Shown here piece after piece: positions 8,223-15,003 of a stretch of DNA of 64,000 nucleotides; the first letter of the stretch is position 1; each line of letters opens with the position of its first letter. The position numbers and the translations under genes are program-made. Source of the stretch: JAICKM01 sp050998805. GTDB lineage: Bacteria > Chloroflexota > Chloroflexia > QHBQ01 > JAICKM01. The stretch lies in contig JBPCPV010000015.1 in the NCBI GenBank assembly GCA_050998805.1, positions 62,001 through 126,000 of the forward strand. The letters are read 5' to 3'. Below the pieces are notes generated by a model that made no database searches, was not told the origin of the DNA, and saw only the letters and a list, made by a program, of their open reading frames with translations.

Positions 8223-8355
8223 GCAGGCGCGGCAATCGGCGGTACTGGGGCGCGGAGAGGGCAAGTGTGGTAAGATTGGTGTATGAGGAAGGATGGAGCC
8301 TCCGGCTTGTGTCAGAAGTGGTGTGTGGTTTTAGGCGACGAAAGGAAGTTAGACT

Positions 8356-8676
8356 GTGAGAAAACAGCAATCTAGTTTTGAATACCGGCTCGACCAAGCG
8401 ACGACGTTCCAGGACGCGAAGGGCCGTGACTTGACCTTGCCGCCGAACACGCGCCTGGTCTATGGCGGTTATAGCGACGAGGGGCTGGGGCAGTTCACCG
8501 TGACTGCCGGCAAGGAGAACGGGCGCAAGTTGCAGGCGGAGGCGGTGGACCCGGCGAGTTTCCGTGGCGGGGCTGCGGATACATGCCGGATCTGCGGGGC
8601 GGCGCTCGACGGCGATACGCGCTCGATCATGGTGCCGGACCTCTGTGTGACTTGCGAGGACGCAGGCGAGTTCTGA
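8356..8676 (+). CDS. Small zinc-ribbon protein of unknown function
   Basis: The 106-residue protein has an N-terminal beta-rich part (residues 1-65, with GLGQFTVTAGKENGRKLQAE) and a C-terminal CxxC...CxxC pair (CRICGAALDGDTRSIM, then CVTCED) that should bind one zinc ion. I do not recognise the family. The start is a GTG at 8356. The codon pattern is GC-rich at third positions like the neighbouring genes, which supports it as real. It stands alone between the divergent sigma-like gene and the transposase remnant. Confidence 0.6.
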   Translation: MRKQQSSFEYRLDQATTFQDAKGRDLTLPPNTRLVYGGYSDEGLGQFTVTAGKENGRKLQAEAVDPASFRGGAADTCRICGAALDGDTRSIMVPDLCVTCEDAGEF

Positions 8677-8754
8677 ACGGCAGGTTTGTGGTACAGATTG
8701 TGCTTCTCCACTCTGCAAACCGATTTATGGTGTGAATGGTAGTAGGGCGATGTG

Positions 8755-9481
8755 CTAGTTAGGGAAGGCGAGCTTCTTGATTTGCAAGAAGTCCGTCTTG
8801 CCCAGCAACCGGTTGATCTTGATACACAGGGTGTGCGCCGTCAACTTCGTGCATAACCGCGCGCACAACCCACCGAAATTGTACGCATGGTTGGTCTCGA
8901 TATGCATCTGTTCTACCAATTGCCCGTTCACCGTCTCCACTATCTGGCGCACTGCGTTGATCAGCTGGCTCACCGCCTTGCTCACCTGCTGCGCTTGGTT
9001 GCGCCTCGGCAGCGTCACCACTCGCACTCCTCGCTCGGCCAATTCAGAGGCCAACTCTGCGCTGACGTAGCCCTTGTCCCCAACCACCAAGCGGTCTTCC
9101 AACAAAGAACAACCGCCCGCTTCCCACAGCAATATCGCTCTCGTTGGCTGTTGCCAACACGAAGTCCACTATAACCCCTCCGAGCGTCATCAGACAATGC
9201 AGCTTGTAGCCGAAGATAGTCTGGTTCTTGGAAGCACACCGACCATAGGTCGCACCGTTGGCTGCCCACTCCCGCGAGCCGCCGGGCACCAGGTGGAAAC
9301 CCATAACGGGCACTGGCAGACTATCGATCACGCACTGTCCGTCTTCGGCCAGATCGAGGCTTTGCAGCACTATCTGGCGAACCAGGTTGATGGCCCCCGA
9401 CAAGGCCCGACGGCGGCGGTTGAAGCGGGTACGATCCGCCACGTGGGGAAGAGCGCACTCATATGCTTCTCGCGCCACCAC
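8755..9481 (-). pseudogene. Frameshifted, N-terminally truncated DDE transposase (IS982/IS5-like)
   Basis: Two minus-strand frames together encode one transposase. The first part (9481 down to about 9130) contains the first catalytic aspartate in CVIDSLPVPV and the IS982-like GYKLHCLMT segment. The second (from about 9132 down to 8755) contains VVGDKGYVSAEL with the second aspartate and RQIVETVNGQLVEQM with the glutamate. A +1 shift near 9130 separates them, and the frame is closed by a stop just upstream of 9481, so roughly 50 N-terminal residues usual for the family are missing. I found no clear terminal inverted repeats. This is probably a decayed insertion sequence marking the edge of the plasmid-like block. 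Confidence 0.8.
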
Positions 9482-9724
9482 GAGGAACGGAACTTATAAG
9501 GTGTTCGTGGCGGCTAATTATAGATGGCACTTTCGCGGATCTTCCTCGACAGCGATCTCTTGCAGGGTGTTGCGGGCCAGAAGGAGGCGGGATACCTCGC
9601 GGCGGCTGGCGGCGATCTTGGTCGGAAATGTTCTGCATTTTTGGTTGCTCCTTTTGCTGGGCGTAAGATTCTGAGGGGCGATTTGTGCGTAAAACGGCTC
9701 GCACTATGGAGTAGGCCGATGGAC

Positions 9725-9745
9725 GAGTTTTGAGTTCTGAATTAC
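9725..9745. repeat. Heptad array of GAGTTTT type
   Basis: Three tandem 7-bp units (GAGTTTT, GAGTTCT, GAATTAC). The same word recurs at 16269, 19462, 22417, 34793, 46707 and, inverted, 58228. Confidence 0.75.
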
Positions 9746-9788
9746 GATGGTGGAGGACGGGGCCGGGCGGTTGCGTTGGGCACGCGAT

Positions 9789-9817
9789 TTGCTTGACTTG
9801 GGGTGATGTGCTATTAT
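9789..9817 (+). promoter_or_regulatory. Sigma-70-type promoter for the gene at 9882
   Basis: TTGCTT (9789-9794) and TATTAT (9812-9817) are spaced by 17 bp. The predicted start near 9824 leaves a leader of about 58 bases. Confidence 0.55.
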
Positions 9818-9881
9818 CTGAATGCGGTTTTGCGAACATGCGTTCGGTGGAAATTGATGGGCGGCGCGAGAGGGACGGGCT

Positions 9882-10352
9882 ATGCACTATGATATTGACA
9901 TGCTGAAGGACGATATAGACAACCTGGGCGACGTGACGATGGGATGGCGAAACTATACGCCACGGTTGCCGGCAGGAGAGTATGCGGCTATGCCGGAGGG
10001 TACGGAACTGGACCCGAACAGCCCGGAGGTGGCGGCGTTTGAGTATTTTCTAGACAAGTACGGGATCGTGGACGGGCATGATGTCGCGGCGCGGTTTTTC
10101 GCCATACATGGATTCGTGATGAGGAACCTGGACAAGCTGGAGCGGCGTGGGCTGCTGAAACCGGCGGGGCGTAGTGCGCCGCTCACGGGGGAGCTGCTGC
10201 GGTTCTTGCTTACATGCTTCGATGAGCCGGAGGCGAATTCGGCTATCCCGCGCTCGATATATGACGCTACCGGGGGGCTGGCGCTGCCGTTCGATGAGGT
10301 CATGGAGGATTTCCAGAAGCTGCGGGCGCTGCGGGACAAGCTGGCACGGTAG
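9882..10352 (+). CDS. Hypothetical protein of the plasmid-like block
   Basis: This encodes 156 acidic, mostly helical residues with no signal peptide or membrane segment. Recognisable stretches are EVAAFEYFLDKYGIVDGHDV and FVMRNLDKLERRGLL, the latter resembling the recognition part of a small helix-turn-helix, but I cannot assign a family. A sigma-70-type promoter lies upstream. The 3' end overlaps the convergent initiator-like gene by about 50 bases. Given its location next to the initiator and partition genes it may be a plasmid accessory protein; that is inference. Confidence 0.55.
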   Translation: MHYDIDMLKDDIDNLGDVTMGWRNYTPRLPAGEYAAMPEGTELDPNSPEVAAFEYFLDKYGIVDGHDVAARFFAIHGFVMRNLDKLERRGLLKPAGRSAPLTGELLRFLLTCFDEPEANSAIPRSIYDATGGLALPFDEVMEDFQKLRALRDKLAR

Positions 10353-12090
10353 GTGTGCTGTCTGGATCCAAGGGCGGCTCGGCGCGCGCTGCTAGTAGGG
10401 CGGCTAGGGTTGGACCGGAGGCGGCAAGGCGGCCTTGGCCGGAGTGGACGGCGGCGGCAATGTGGAGGGTGGTGCCGCAGACTTGGCCGAAGGCAATCGA
10501 GATGGGGCCGGCGAGGCGGCCAGCGACCTGGTCGCGCATGAAATCGGTGGGGAGTCCGAAGAGCGCCCAGCCGGACACGGTGTCGAGTTCGAGGAGGACG
10601 GCGTAGCGGAGTATGCGGGTGTAGTCCTCGATGGGGAGGCCGACGCGGAGGTGGATCAGGGCGGTCTGCCAGAGGTGGGCGCAGTCGGCTTCGCTCATGC
10701 CGGTGGGGCTAGATGGGGAGGCGGGGGGCGGGGATGGGTCGGCGGTCACGATCCCGAGGGGGGGGGAGGTGGATTGCGGGGCGGGCGCGGGCGGCTTAGG
10801 CGCTGGAGAGGCGAGCGAGAGGCCGCGCTTCCGCAGGAGGCTGGTGAAGTATGCGCCGGGCTTGCTGACGGTGCCGCGGGCCTGGGCTTTCTGGGTCGCC
10901 TCAACAGCCCAGCAGTAGCTATCCGTGCCGTATTGGGAGAGGCAGCGGCGGTGCCATTCTAGGTTTTCGATGTCGCTGAGGGCAGCAGCGCCCCATCGGG
11001 CAAGAGATTCGGCGTCTACAGGGGCCTGTCCGTCTGGTGCGGAGGCGTTGGGCGGCGTGCCGTTATCGTTAGCGTCCGTTTCTTTAACGTATGATCGATC
11101 AACGGTAACGTTATACGAGCCAGCGAGTCCGCTCTGTGCGGAGTGCGGAGTGCGGAGTGCGGAGTGCGGAGTCGGCGGATTTGGTGCGCTTTGTGTGGAG
11201 TCGGCGAGTCCGCTTAGTGCGGATTGGTCGGAGGTTGGGTCGTGTGGTTGTGCGCTTGATGCGTATGGGTCGGCAGGGAGGATAGTAGGTTGTCCGCTTT
11301 GTGCGGCTGGGTTGGACGGGGGAGTGGAAGGTTGTCCGCTTGATGCGGAGTTGGTGAGCGTCGGAGCGGGGGGTTGTACGCATGGTGCGGAGTCGGTGAG
11401 CGCCGGAGCTTCGGGGAGGGTGAGGGCGGGCTGGGTGGCGGAAGGCTCGCGGCGGCGGAGGTAGGTGTCGGGGTGGGTGAGGCGGGCGCCGTCGAGAAGG
11501 GAGGCGATGCCGCGCGGGTCTGTCTGGACGCGGTATGCGCGGGCCATGAGGGCGGTGAGGCGGGTGAGTTCGGTGGCGGGGCCGAGGGGGGCGACGGAAG
11601 CGGCGAGCCAGGCGGTATGCTTGCGGGTCCAGTTGTCGGCATCGAAGATGAGGTACTCGATGAGGCCGAGCGACGGCAGGAGGAGGCCGCGGGCAACGCG
11701 GTAGAGCTTCTGCCGGCCGCGCGGGGTCTCAACTTCTTCGACGATGAGGAGGCCGCAGAGCTGGAGGAGATTAGTGTAGCGTGCTATCGTGTCCTGTGAT
11801 GTTCCCAGATAGGCGGAGAGGGCTGTTTGGGTGCAATGCGCCCATCCATAGCGAGGGTGGCCGGGAACGGCCTCTTCGAGGCTGTGGAGGGCTACCAGGA
11901 GGCCGATGCCTGTGGGCTTGAGCAGAGGCCCCCACTCGCGGATCAGCGCGGGGTCGAGGTCGCCCACGACCGGGCCGGAGTCGGTGTGCTGGAGGTTGTC
12001 CGCATGATGCGGATCCCACTCGGCGGGCGATGGAGGGCCGGGCGCAAGTGCGGTATACGGGTTGGTTGTCGCGGTTAGATTGCCGTGCAT
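10300..12090 (-). CDS. Replication-initiator-like protein: winged helix plus DnaA domain-I-like C terminus
   Basis: The 596-residue protein has three parts. Residues about 55-150 look like a winged-helix DNA-binding domain (WGPLLKPTGIGLLVALHSLE, then LSAYLGTSQDTIARYTNLLQ and CGLLIVEEVETPRGRQKLYR). Residues about 215-345 are a low-complexity Ser/Pro/Gln linker with a 14-residue repeat. Residues about 468-545 resemble DnaA domain I (HLWQTALIHLRVGLPIEDYT, then ALFGLPTDFMRDQVAGRL and TLHI), which in DnaA recruits helicase and regulators. The combination suggests a plasmid-type initiator. The gene itself carries eight palindromic 15-bp repeats and a run of nine G at 10758-10766. Downstream on the other side of an RNA gene lie parB, parA and a merR-like gene. 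GTGACC direct repeats at 12095-12115 could be an operator. Confidence 0.6.
   Translation of the reverse strand: MHGNLTATTNPYTALAPGPPSPAEWDPHHADNLQHTDSGPVVGDLDPALIREWGPLLKPTGIGLLVALHSLEEAVPGHPRYGWAHCTQTALSAYLGTSQDTIARYTNLLQLCGLLIVEEVETPRGRQKLYRVARGLLLPSLGLIEYLIFDADNWTRKHTAWLAASVAPLGPATELTRLTALMARAYRVQTDPRGIASLLDGARLTHPDTYLRRREPSATQPALTLPEAPALTDSAPCVQPPAPTLTNSASSGQPSTPPSNPAAQSGQPTILPADPYASSAQPHDPTSDQSALSGLADSTQSAPNPPTPHSALRTPHSAQSGLAGSYNVTVDRSYVKETDANDNGTPPNASAPDGQAPVDAESLARWGAAALSDIENLEWHRRCLSQYGTDSYCWAVEATQKAQARGTVSKPGAYFTSLLRKRGLSLASPAPKPPAPAPQSTSPPLGIVTADPSPPPASPSSPTGMSEADCAHLWQTALIHLRVGLPIEDYTRILRYAVLLELDTVSGWALFGLPTDFMRDQVAGRLAGPISIAFGQVCGTTLHIAAAVHSGQGRLAASGPTLAALLAARAEPPLDPDSTPTVPACPAAPAASGNPP
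10758..10766. repeat. Homopolymeric G9 tract inside the initiator-like gene
   Basis: Nine consecutive G on the plus strand (C on the coding strand) encode a Ser-Pro-Pro segment just before the DnaA-like domain. Slippage here would remove the C-terminal domain, so the tract is a possible phase-variation or decay site. Confidence 0.6.
11128..11391. repeat. Iteron-like array of a 15-bp palindrome (seven copies)
   Basis: The unit TCCGCTTNRTGCGGA is an interrupted palindrome. Copies start at 11128, 11185, 11209, 11251, 11293, 11335 and 11377. The last five are exactly 42 bp apart, four helical turns, so bound proteins would lie on one face of the DNA. The array lies in the linker-coding part of the initiator gene, where it encodes the repeated Ser-Ala-x-Ser-Gly-Gln-Pro. 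An eighth copy at 11999-12013 is read in another frame, which argues that the DNA sequence, not the peptide, is conserved. Confidence 0.75.
11136..11170. repeat. Perfect tandem heptad GTGCGGA, five copies
   Basis: Five identical GTGCGGA units run from the right half of the first iteron-like palindrome. Because 35 bases is not a multiple of three units per codon, expansion by one heptad would shift the frame of the initiator gene. Confidence 0.85.
11999..12013. repeat. Eighth iteron-like palindrome, near the start of the initiator gene
   Basis: TCCGCATGATGCGGA is preceded by GGTTG like copies five to seven. Here the minus strand reads Asp-Pro-His-His-Ala-Asp-Asn, not the Ser-Ala-x-Ser-Gly of the array, so the same DNA word is kept in a different reading frame. 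It lies 77 bp inside the gene from its ATG and could serve autoregulation. Confidence 0.75.
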
Positions 12091-12094
12091 GATC

Positions 12095-12115
12095 GTGACC
12101 CTCGAAACTGTGACC
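12095..12115. promoter_or_regulatory. Candidate operator of the initiator-like gene
   Basis: GTGACC occurs at 12095-12100 and 12110-12115, a 15-bp direct repeat immediately upstream of the ATG at 12090. The position next to the start suits a repressor or autoregulatory site; no binding protein is identified. Confidence 0.4.
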
Positions 12116-12170
12116 TATATGGGCAGCCGGGGTCGGCAATTTCCTCCCCTATCGGGACCGCAATTGGGGC

Positions 12171-12199
12171 TTGACAAGCCGGCGAATCTGCGGTATGAT
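12171..12199 (+). promoter_or_regulatory. Strong sigma-70-type promoter of the structured RNA
   Basis: TTGACA (12171-12176) matches the -35 consensus perfectly and is 17 bp from TATGAT (12194-12199). No open reading frame begins downstream, so the promoter serves the RNA that ends at the terminator at 12356-12386. Confidence 0.8.
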
Positions 12200-12205
12200 A
12201 GTCGT

Positions 12206-12386
12206 GCAGGAGTTGGAAGCGGGCCGCAAAAAGCCCTCCCGCTGCCAGCGGGCTTCCAATTATACGCATCGAACGGGAGGAGATTACCGGCCTCGCTTGC
12301 CAGGGTTAAGCCGATAACTTCTCGAATGACAACGGTGTTGTAGAAACTGCACGAGAGGACTCGGGTGACGGCCGAGTCCTTTTGTT
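12206..12386 (+). ncRNA. Unidentified structured RNA of about 180 nt with promoter and terminator
   Basis: A near-consensus promoter and an intrinsic terminator bound a transcript without a convincing reading frame. The ends can pair (TCGTGCAG at 12202-12209 with CTGCACGA at 12347-12354, the first bases depending on the exact start). Inside are TTGGAAGC/GCTTCCAA (12213-12220 with 12252-12259) enclosing two small hairpins (GGGC/GCCC and CCGCT/AGCGG), CGGC/GCCG (12288-12291 with 12310-12313), TTCT/AGAA (12319-12322 with 12342-12345) and ACAAC/GTTGT (12329-12333 with 12337-12341). It does not show tmRNA, RNase P, SRP or common riboswitch signatures known to me. It lies between the initiator-like gene and the 3' end of parB, where plasmids often encode control RNAs, but it is not antisense to either gene. 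Confidence 0.65.
12356..12386 (+). terminator. Intrinsic terminator of the structured RNA
   Basis: AGGACTCGG (12356-12364) pairs perfectly with CCGAGTCCT (12372-12380) over a 7-base loop and is followed by TTTGTT. It is the clearest Rho-independent terminator in the window. Confidence 0.85.
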
Positions 12387-12424
12387 ATGCCCATTTCTAC
12401 ATGCTGCGATAGATTACCTCCTTT

Positions 12425-12445
12425 AGCTTTCAGCTTTCAGCGTTC
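12425..12445. repeat. Heptad array overlapping the parB stop codon
   Basis: Units AGCTTTC, AGCTTTC and AGCGTTC are in tandem. The parB stop (complement of 12437-12439) lies inside the array. A related array (CGATGGC, TGACGGC, TGATGGC) at 12498-12518 encodes part of the ParB C terminus. Confidence 0.75.
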
Positions 12446-13630
12446 GGCTTTGGCATCATGGGCCGCTCGCCGTGTGCGGCCGGGTCGGCCTAGCTGCCGA
12501 TGGCTGACGGCTGATGGCTCGTAAGGCAGCATGGGTGCCAACTTGCGCGGGAGAGGCTCGCCTTCGTAGCCTTCCTCGCCCCGTGCCTCCTGCTCGGCAA
12601 TGTAGACGAGGGCGGGGCGGATGGCCTCGTGGAGCCGCAGGAGCGGATCGAGCAGGAGGCCGAGGTCGCTAACCTGCCGGCGGTCGAGCGGTACTTCCTC
12701 GTCGGCACCGGCCTCGGCCAACAGAGCGGCGGCACGGGCCAGGTATGTCGTCAACAGATGGTAGCGGCGCTGTGGGTCGTTCGGGTCGAGGAGGGCGTCA
12801 GCGTCGGGTTGGAGGGCCGGGGGGGTGCCGGTGTCGGCGGGTCTGAGACCCGCACCCACGGCGGATTGGGGTTTGGCAGGTTCGCCGGCCAGCACACGGT
12901 CCACGGCTTCGACGACGGTGAGGCCGAGGCTGCGTTTGAGGAGTTGGGCGACGGCGAGTGTCTGGCGGCCGCTGAGGTCGTGCTCGAGGATGGCACGGGC
13001 GAGGGCGATCTGCATCTCGCGGTCGTAGGCGACACGGGCGAGGCCGCGTGTGCGTAGCTCGGTGAGTTGTTCGCCGAGGAGGTCTTCGATTGCGGGGTCG
13101 AGATTGAGGAGTGCGGCGAAGTTCCGCACGGTGCGCCCGGATAGGCCGAGGCGGCGGCCCACCAGCTCGTCAAGCTCATTTGAGGAGAGGTGGGCGGCAC
13201 CGGCTGCGAGGTCGGCGCGGATTTCGATGATGGCGCGGGCGAACTCAAGGTCGGTGAGATCCTTGCGCTGGCGGTTTTCGATCACCCGGTCGAGGCGGCG
13301 ATCGGTGTCGCTGAGGTCCACGACGAGCGCGGGCACAGAGTCGAGGCCAGCGGCGCGGGCTGCGCGAAGGCGGCGCTCGCCGGTGACGACGAGGTAGCCT
13401 CCCTCGTCACGCTTCTGGACGGTGATCGGCTGCAAGATGCCGCGCTCGCGGACAGAGGCGGTCAGTTCGTCCATCGCCTCCTGGTCGAAGTGCTTGCGTG
13501 GCTGGCGGGGGTCGGTATGGACGAGGTCAATGTCGATCCGCTTGGCGTCTTTGAGGGGCTGGACGCCTTCTTCGGGGGCGGCATTGATGAGGCCGGCCCA
13601 GGCGCGGGCGGGCACGCGGGACTTGCTCAT
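12437..13630 (-). CDS. parB: ParB-like partition protein
   Basis: The 397-residue protein shows the ParB/Spo0J N-terminal CTPase fold: DPRQPRKHFDQEAMDELTAS, ILQPITVQ, then GERRLRAARAAG (about residues 92-103) and ENRQRKDLTDLEFARA. A helix-turn-helix region follows (GRRLGLSGRTVRNFAALLNL). Such proteins bind parS, slide as a CTP-dependent clamp and stimulate ParA. The ATG at 13630 overlaps the parA stop, as in typical parAB operons. The last 30 or so residues include EPSAVSHRQL, which is a translated heptad repeat, so the C terminus appears to have been altered by repeat insertion. Whether its target is the parS-like site at 18224 or the palindrome array in the initiator gene is unknown. Confidence 0.88.
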   Translation of the reverse strand: MSKSRVPARAWAGLINAAPEEGVQPLKDAKRIDIDLVHTDPRQPRKHFDQEAMDELTASVRERGILQPITVQKRDEGGYLVVTGERRLRAARAAGLDSVPALVVDLSDTDRRLDRVIENRQRKDLTDLEFARAIIEIRADLAAGAAHLSSNELDELVGRRLGLSGRTVRNFAALLNLDPAIEDLLGEQLTELRTRGLARVAYDREMQIALARAILEHDLSGRQTLAVAQLLKRSLGLTVVEAVDRVLAGEPAKPQSAVGAGLRPADTGTPPALQPDADALLDPNDPQRRYHLLTTYLARAAALLAEAGADEEVPLDRRQVSDLGLLLDPLLRLHEAIRPALVYIAEQEARGEEGYEGEPLPRKLAPMLPYEPSAVSHRQLGRPGRTRRAAHDAKAER

Positions 13631-14421
13631 TGGGCGGCCCTGCCTTTCGCGGGGGCGGTCTCATCGGCCATGATCTCTGTGGCAAGCTCCTGGTAGCACT
13701 TGGCGACGAGGGAGTTGCGGGCGTAGAGGCGGATCGGCACGCCCTGGCCGGGGGCTTCAGCGGCGACTACGCCGTAGCGGATGACCGACTTTAGGACGCG
13801 GCCCTTGTAGACCTGGCCGATGTTCGCTAGGATCTCGCGGTTGAGGTTGCTGCGGGAGTCGTACATCGTCGGGAGGATGCCGAGGATCTTGATGTCGGGG
13901 TTGAGTTGGGCGACTTCCTGGACCGTGGCGAGTAGGCGGTGGACCCCGCGCAGTGAGAGGAGGTGGGTCTGCAATGGGATGAGCACCTCGGTGGCGGCGA
14001 CGAATGCGTTGACGGTGAGCAGGGTGAGGCTGGGCGGGCAGTCTATCAAGATGTAGTCGTAGCTGTCGAGCACGGGGGCGAGGGCATCTTTGAGGACGCG
14101 CTCACGGGTGTAGTTGCGGAAAAGCTCAAGCTCGGCTGCGGCGAGGTCGAGGTTGGAGGGGACGATGCCCATGCCGGGCACGGGCGTGTCGAAGATAATG
14201 TCGGTGATGGTGCCCTCGCGCTTGACCATGACGTTGTACAAAGTTATGTCAAGTGCTTCGGGGTCGAGGCCGAGGGAATATGACGCGGCGGCCTGGGGGT
14301 CGAGATCCACGAGGAGAACGCGGCGGCCGGCCAGGGCGAGTTCCGCGCCGAGGTTGACGGTGGTGGTGGTCTTGCCGACCCCACCCTTCTGGTTAGCGAT
14401 AGCGATGATCCGCGTCTTCAC
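13627..14421 (-). CDS. parA: ParA-like partition ATPase
   Basis: The 264-residue protein is a deviant Walker ATPase of the ParA/Soj family. It has KGGVGKTTTTVNLGAELALA near residues 12-31, the LLVDLDPQAAAS Walker A' segment and ILIDCPPSLTLLTVNA at Walker B. It lacks an N-terminal helix-turn-helix and so resembles chromosomal or type Ib ParA. The start is the GTG at 14421, with GGGGAA upstream; longer frames reach into the merR gene and are not real. It lies 13 bases after the merR stop and overlaps parB. Confidence 0.9.
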   Translation of the reverse strand: MKTRIIAIANQKGGVGKTTTTVNLGAELALAGRRVLLVDLDPQAAASYSLGLDPEALDITLYNVMVKREGTITDIIFDTPVPGMGIVPSNLDLAAAELELFRNYTRERVLKDALAPVLDSYDYILIDCPPSLTLLTVNAFVAATEVLIPLQTHLLSLRGVHRLLATVQEVAQLNPDIKILGILPTMYDSRSNLNREILANIGQVYKGRVLKSVIRYGVVAAEAPGQGVPIRLYARNSLVAKCYQELATEIMADETAPAKGRAAQ

Positions 14422-14434
14422 AAAATGTTCCCCA

Positions 14435-14791
14435 TCAGGCCGCCGAGCTCTGCCACTCGGCCTGTATATTGGTGAGCAGGTCGAGCGCGCTGCGGAGACC
14501 GGCAGCATGGAACTCCAAGAGGTAGTGATCGCGCTCAACGAGGATGGCGCGGATCTCGACAAGATGGAGGCCGGCTTTTTGGAGCACGAGCACCCGTTCG
14601 AGGAGCTCGAGATCGGACGGCGCATATAGGCGAGGCCCTTGCTCGTCGTCTTCGGCACCAAGTGAGCCGACGCGGTTCACACGGAGATCGAGTTGCTTTT
14701 CGATGTTCCTCAGGACGCGCGCGGTGGTGTCGTAGCCACGGTCGGCGAGGGCTTCGAGGGCTTCTTGAGTTGTGTATGCCTGGTTCACCAT
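14435..14791 (-). CDS. MerR-like regulator heading the parAB operon
   Basis: The 118-residue protein has a winged-helix MerR-type N terminus (TTQEALEALADRGYDTTARV, then RLYAPSDLELLERVLVLQKA) and a C-terminal helix that would dimerise. No effector-binding domain is present. I choose the ATG at 14789-14791 rather than the GTG at 14797: the promoter -10 box ends at 14798, so transcription should begin at the ATG and the message would be leaderless. As first gene of merR-parA-parB, it could autoregulate the operon. Confidence 0.75.
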   Translation of the reverse strand: MVNQAYTTQEALEALADRGYDTTARVLRNIEKQLDLRVNRVGSLGAEDDEQGPRLYAPSDLELLERVLVLQKAGLHLVEIRAILVERDHYLLEFHAAGLRSALDLLTNIQAEWQSSAA

Positions 14792-14797
14792 TACCAC

Positions 14798-14825
14798 ATT
14801 ATACCCAGTTCTGGGGCTGTGTCAA
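14798..14825 (-). promoter_or_regulatory. Consensus promoter of merR-parA-parB
   Basis: On the minus strand, TTGACA (14825-14820) and TATAAT (14803-14798) are both perfect hexamers, 16 bp apart. The ATG begins 7 bases after the -10, which predicts a leaderless mRNA. Confidence 0.85.
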
Positions 14826-14882
14826 ATCGCTGCTACCGTAATGACGTGCCGATGTACTAACATGCCGTTATGCCGTTAGGCC

Positions 14883-14931
14883 AAACATCCTTGTCAGGGG
14901 GATTGACTTCACGGATGTTTTACTGTACTAT
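14883..14931 (+). promoter_or_regulatory. Promoter with flanking inverted repeat, for the ATPase operon
   Basis: TTGACT (14903-14908) and TACTAT (14926-14931) are 17 bp apart. AAACATCC (14883-14890) and GGATGTTT (14913-14920) form an 8-bp inverted repeat that encloses the -35 element, a plausible operator. The ribbon-helix-helix-like product of this operon is a candidate ligand. The leader is about 65 bases long. Confidence 0.7.
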
Positions 14932-15003
14932 GAACATTAATGTCAAGCCTGGCTCCCAGGCGCATCGGGGAGCGGACGGGCACGTAAAGCAAGGAGCGGC
15001 TCT

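Larger units (their letters stand above)
9482..9881. other. Non-coding gap between the transposase remnant and the next gene
   Basis: This 400-base stretch holds a heptad array at 9725-9745 (GAGTTTT, GAGTTCT, GAATTAC) and the promoter at 9789-9817. A short minus-strand reading that includes LQEIAVEEDPRKCHL ends in a stop before the transposase frame. I could not assign it and do not call it a gene. Confidence 0.5.

Noticed and set aside
9459..9887. 142-residue minus-strand frame before the transposase
   Set aside because: It runs across a heptad array and a plus-strand promoter and has Pro/Arg/Ser-biased composition without a recognisable domain.
14422..14661. Upstream extension of the parA frame
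   Set aside because: It overlaps the merR gene, and the ParA family begins at the GTG at 14421.
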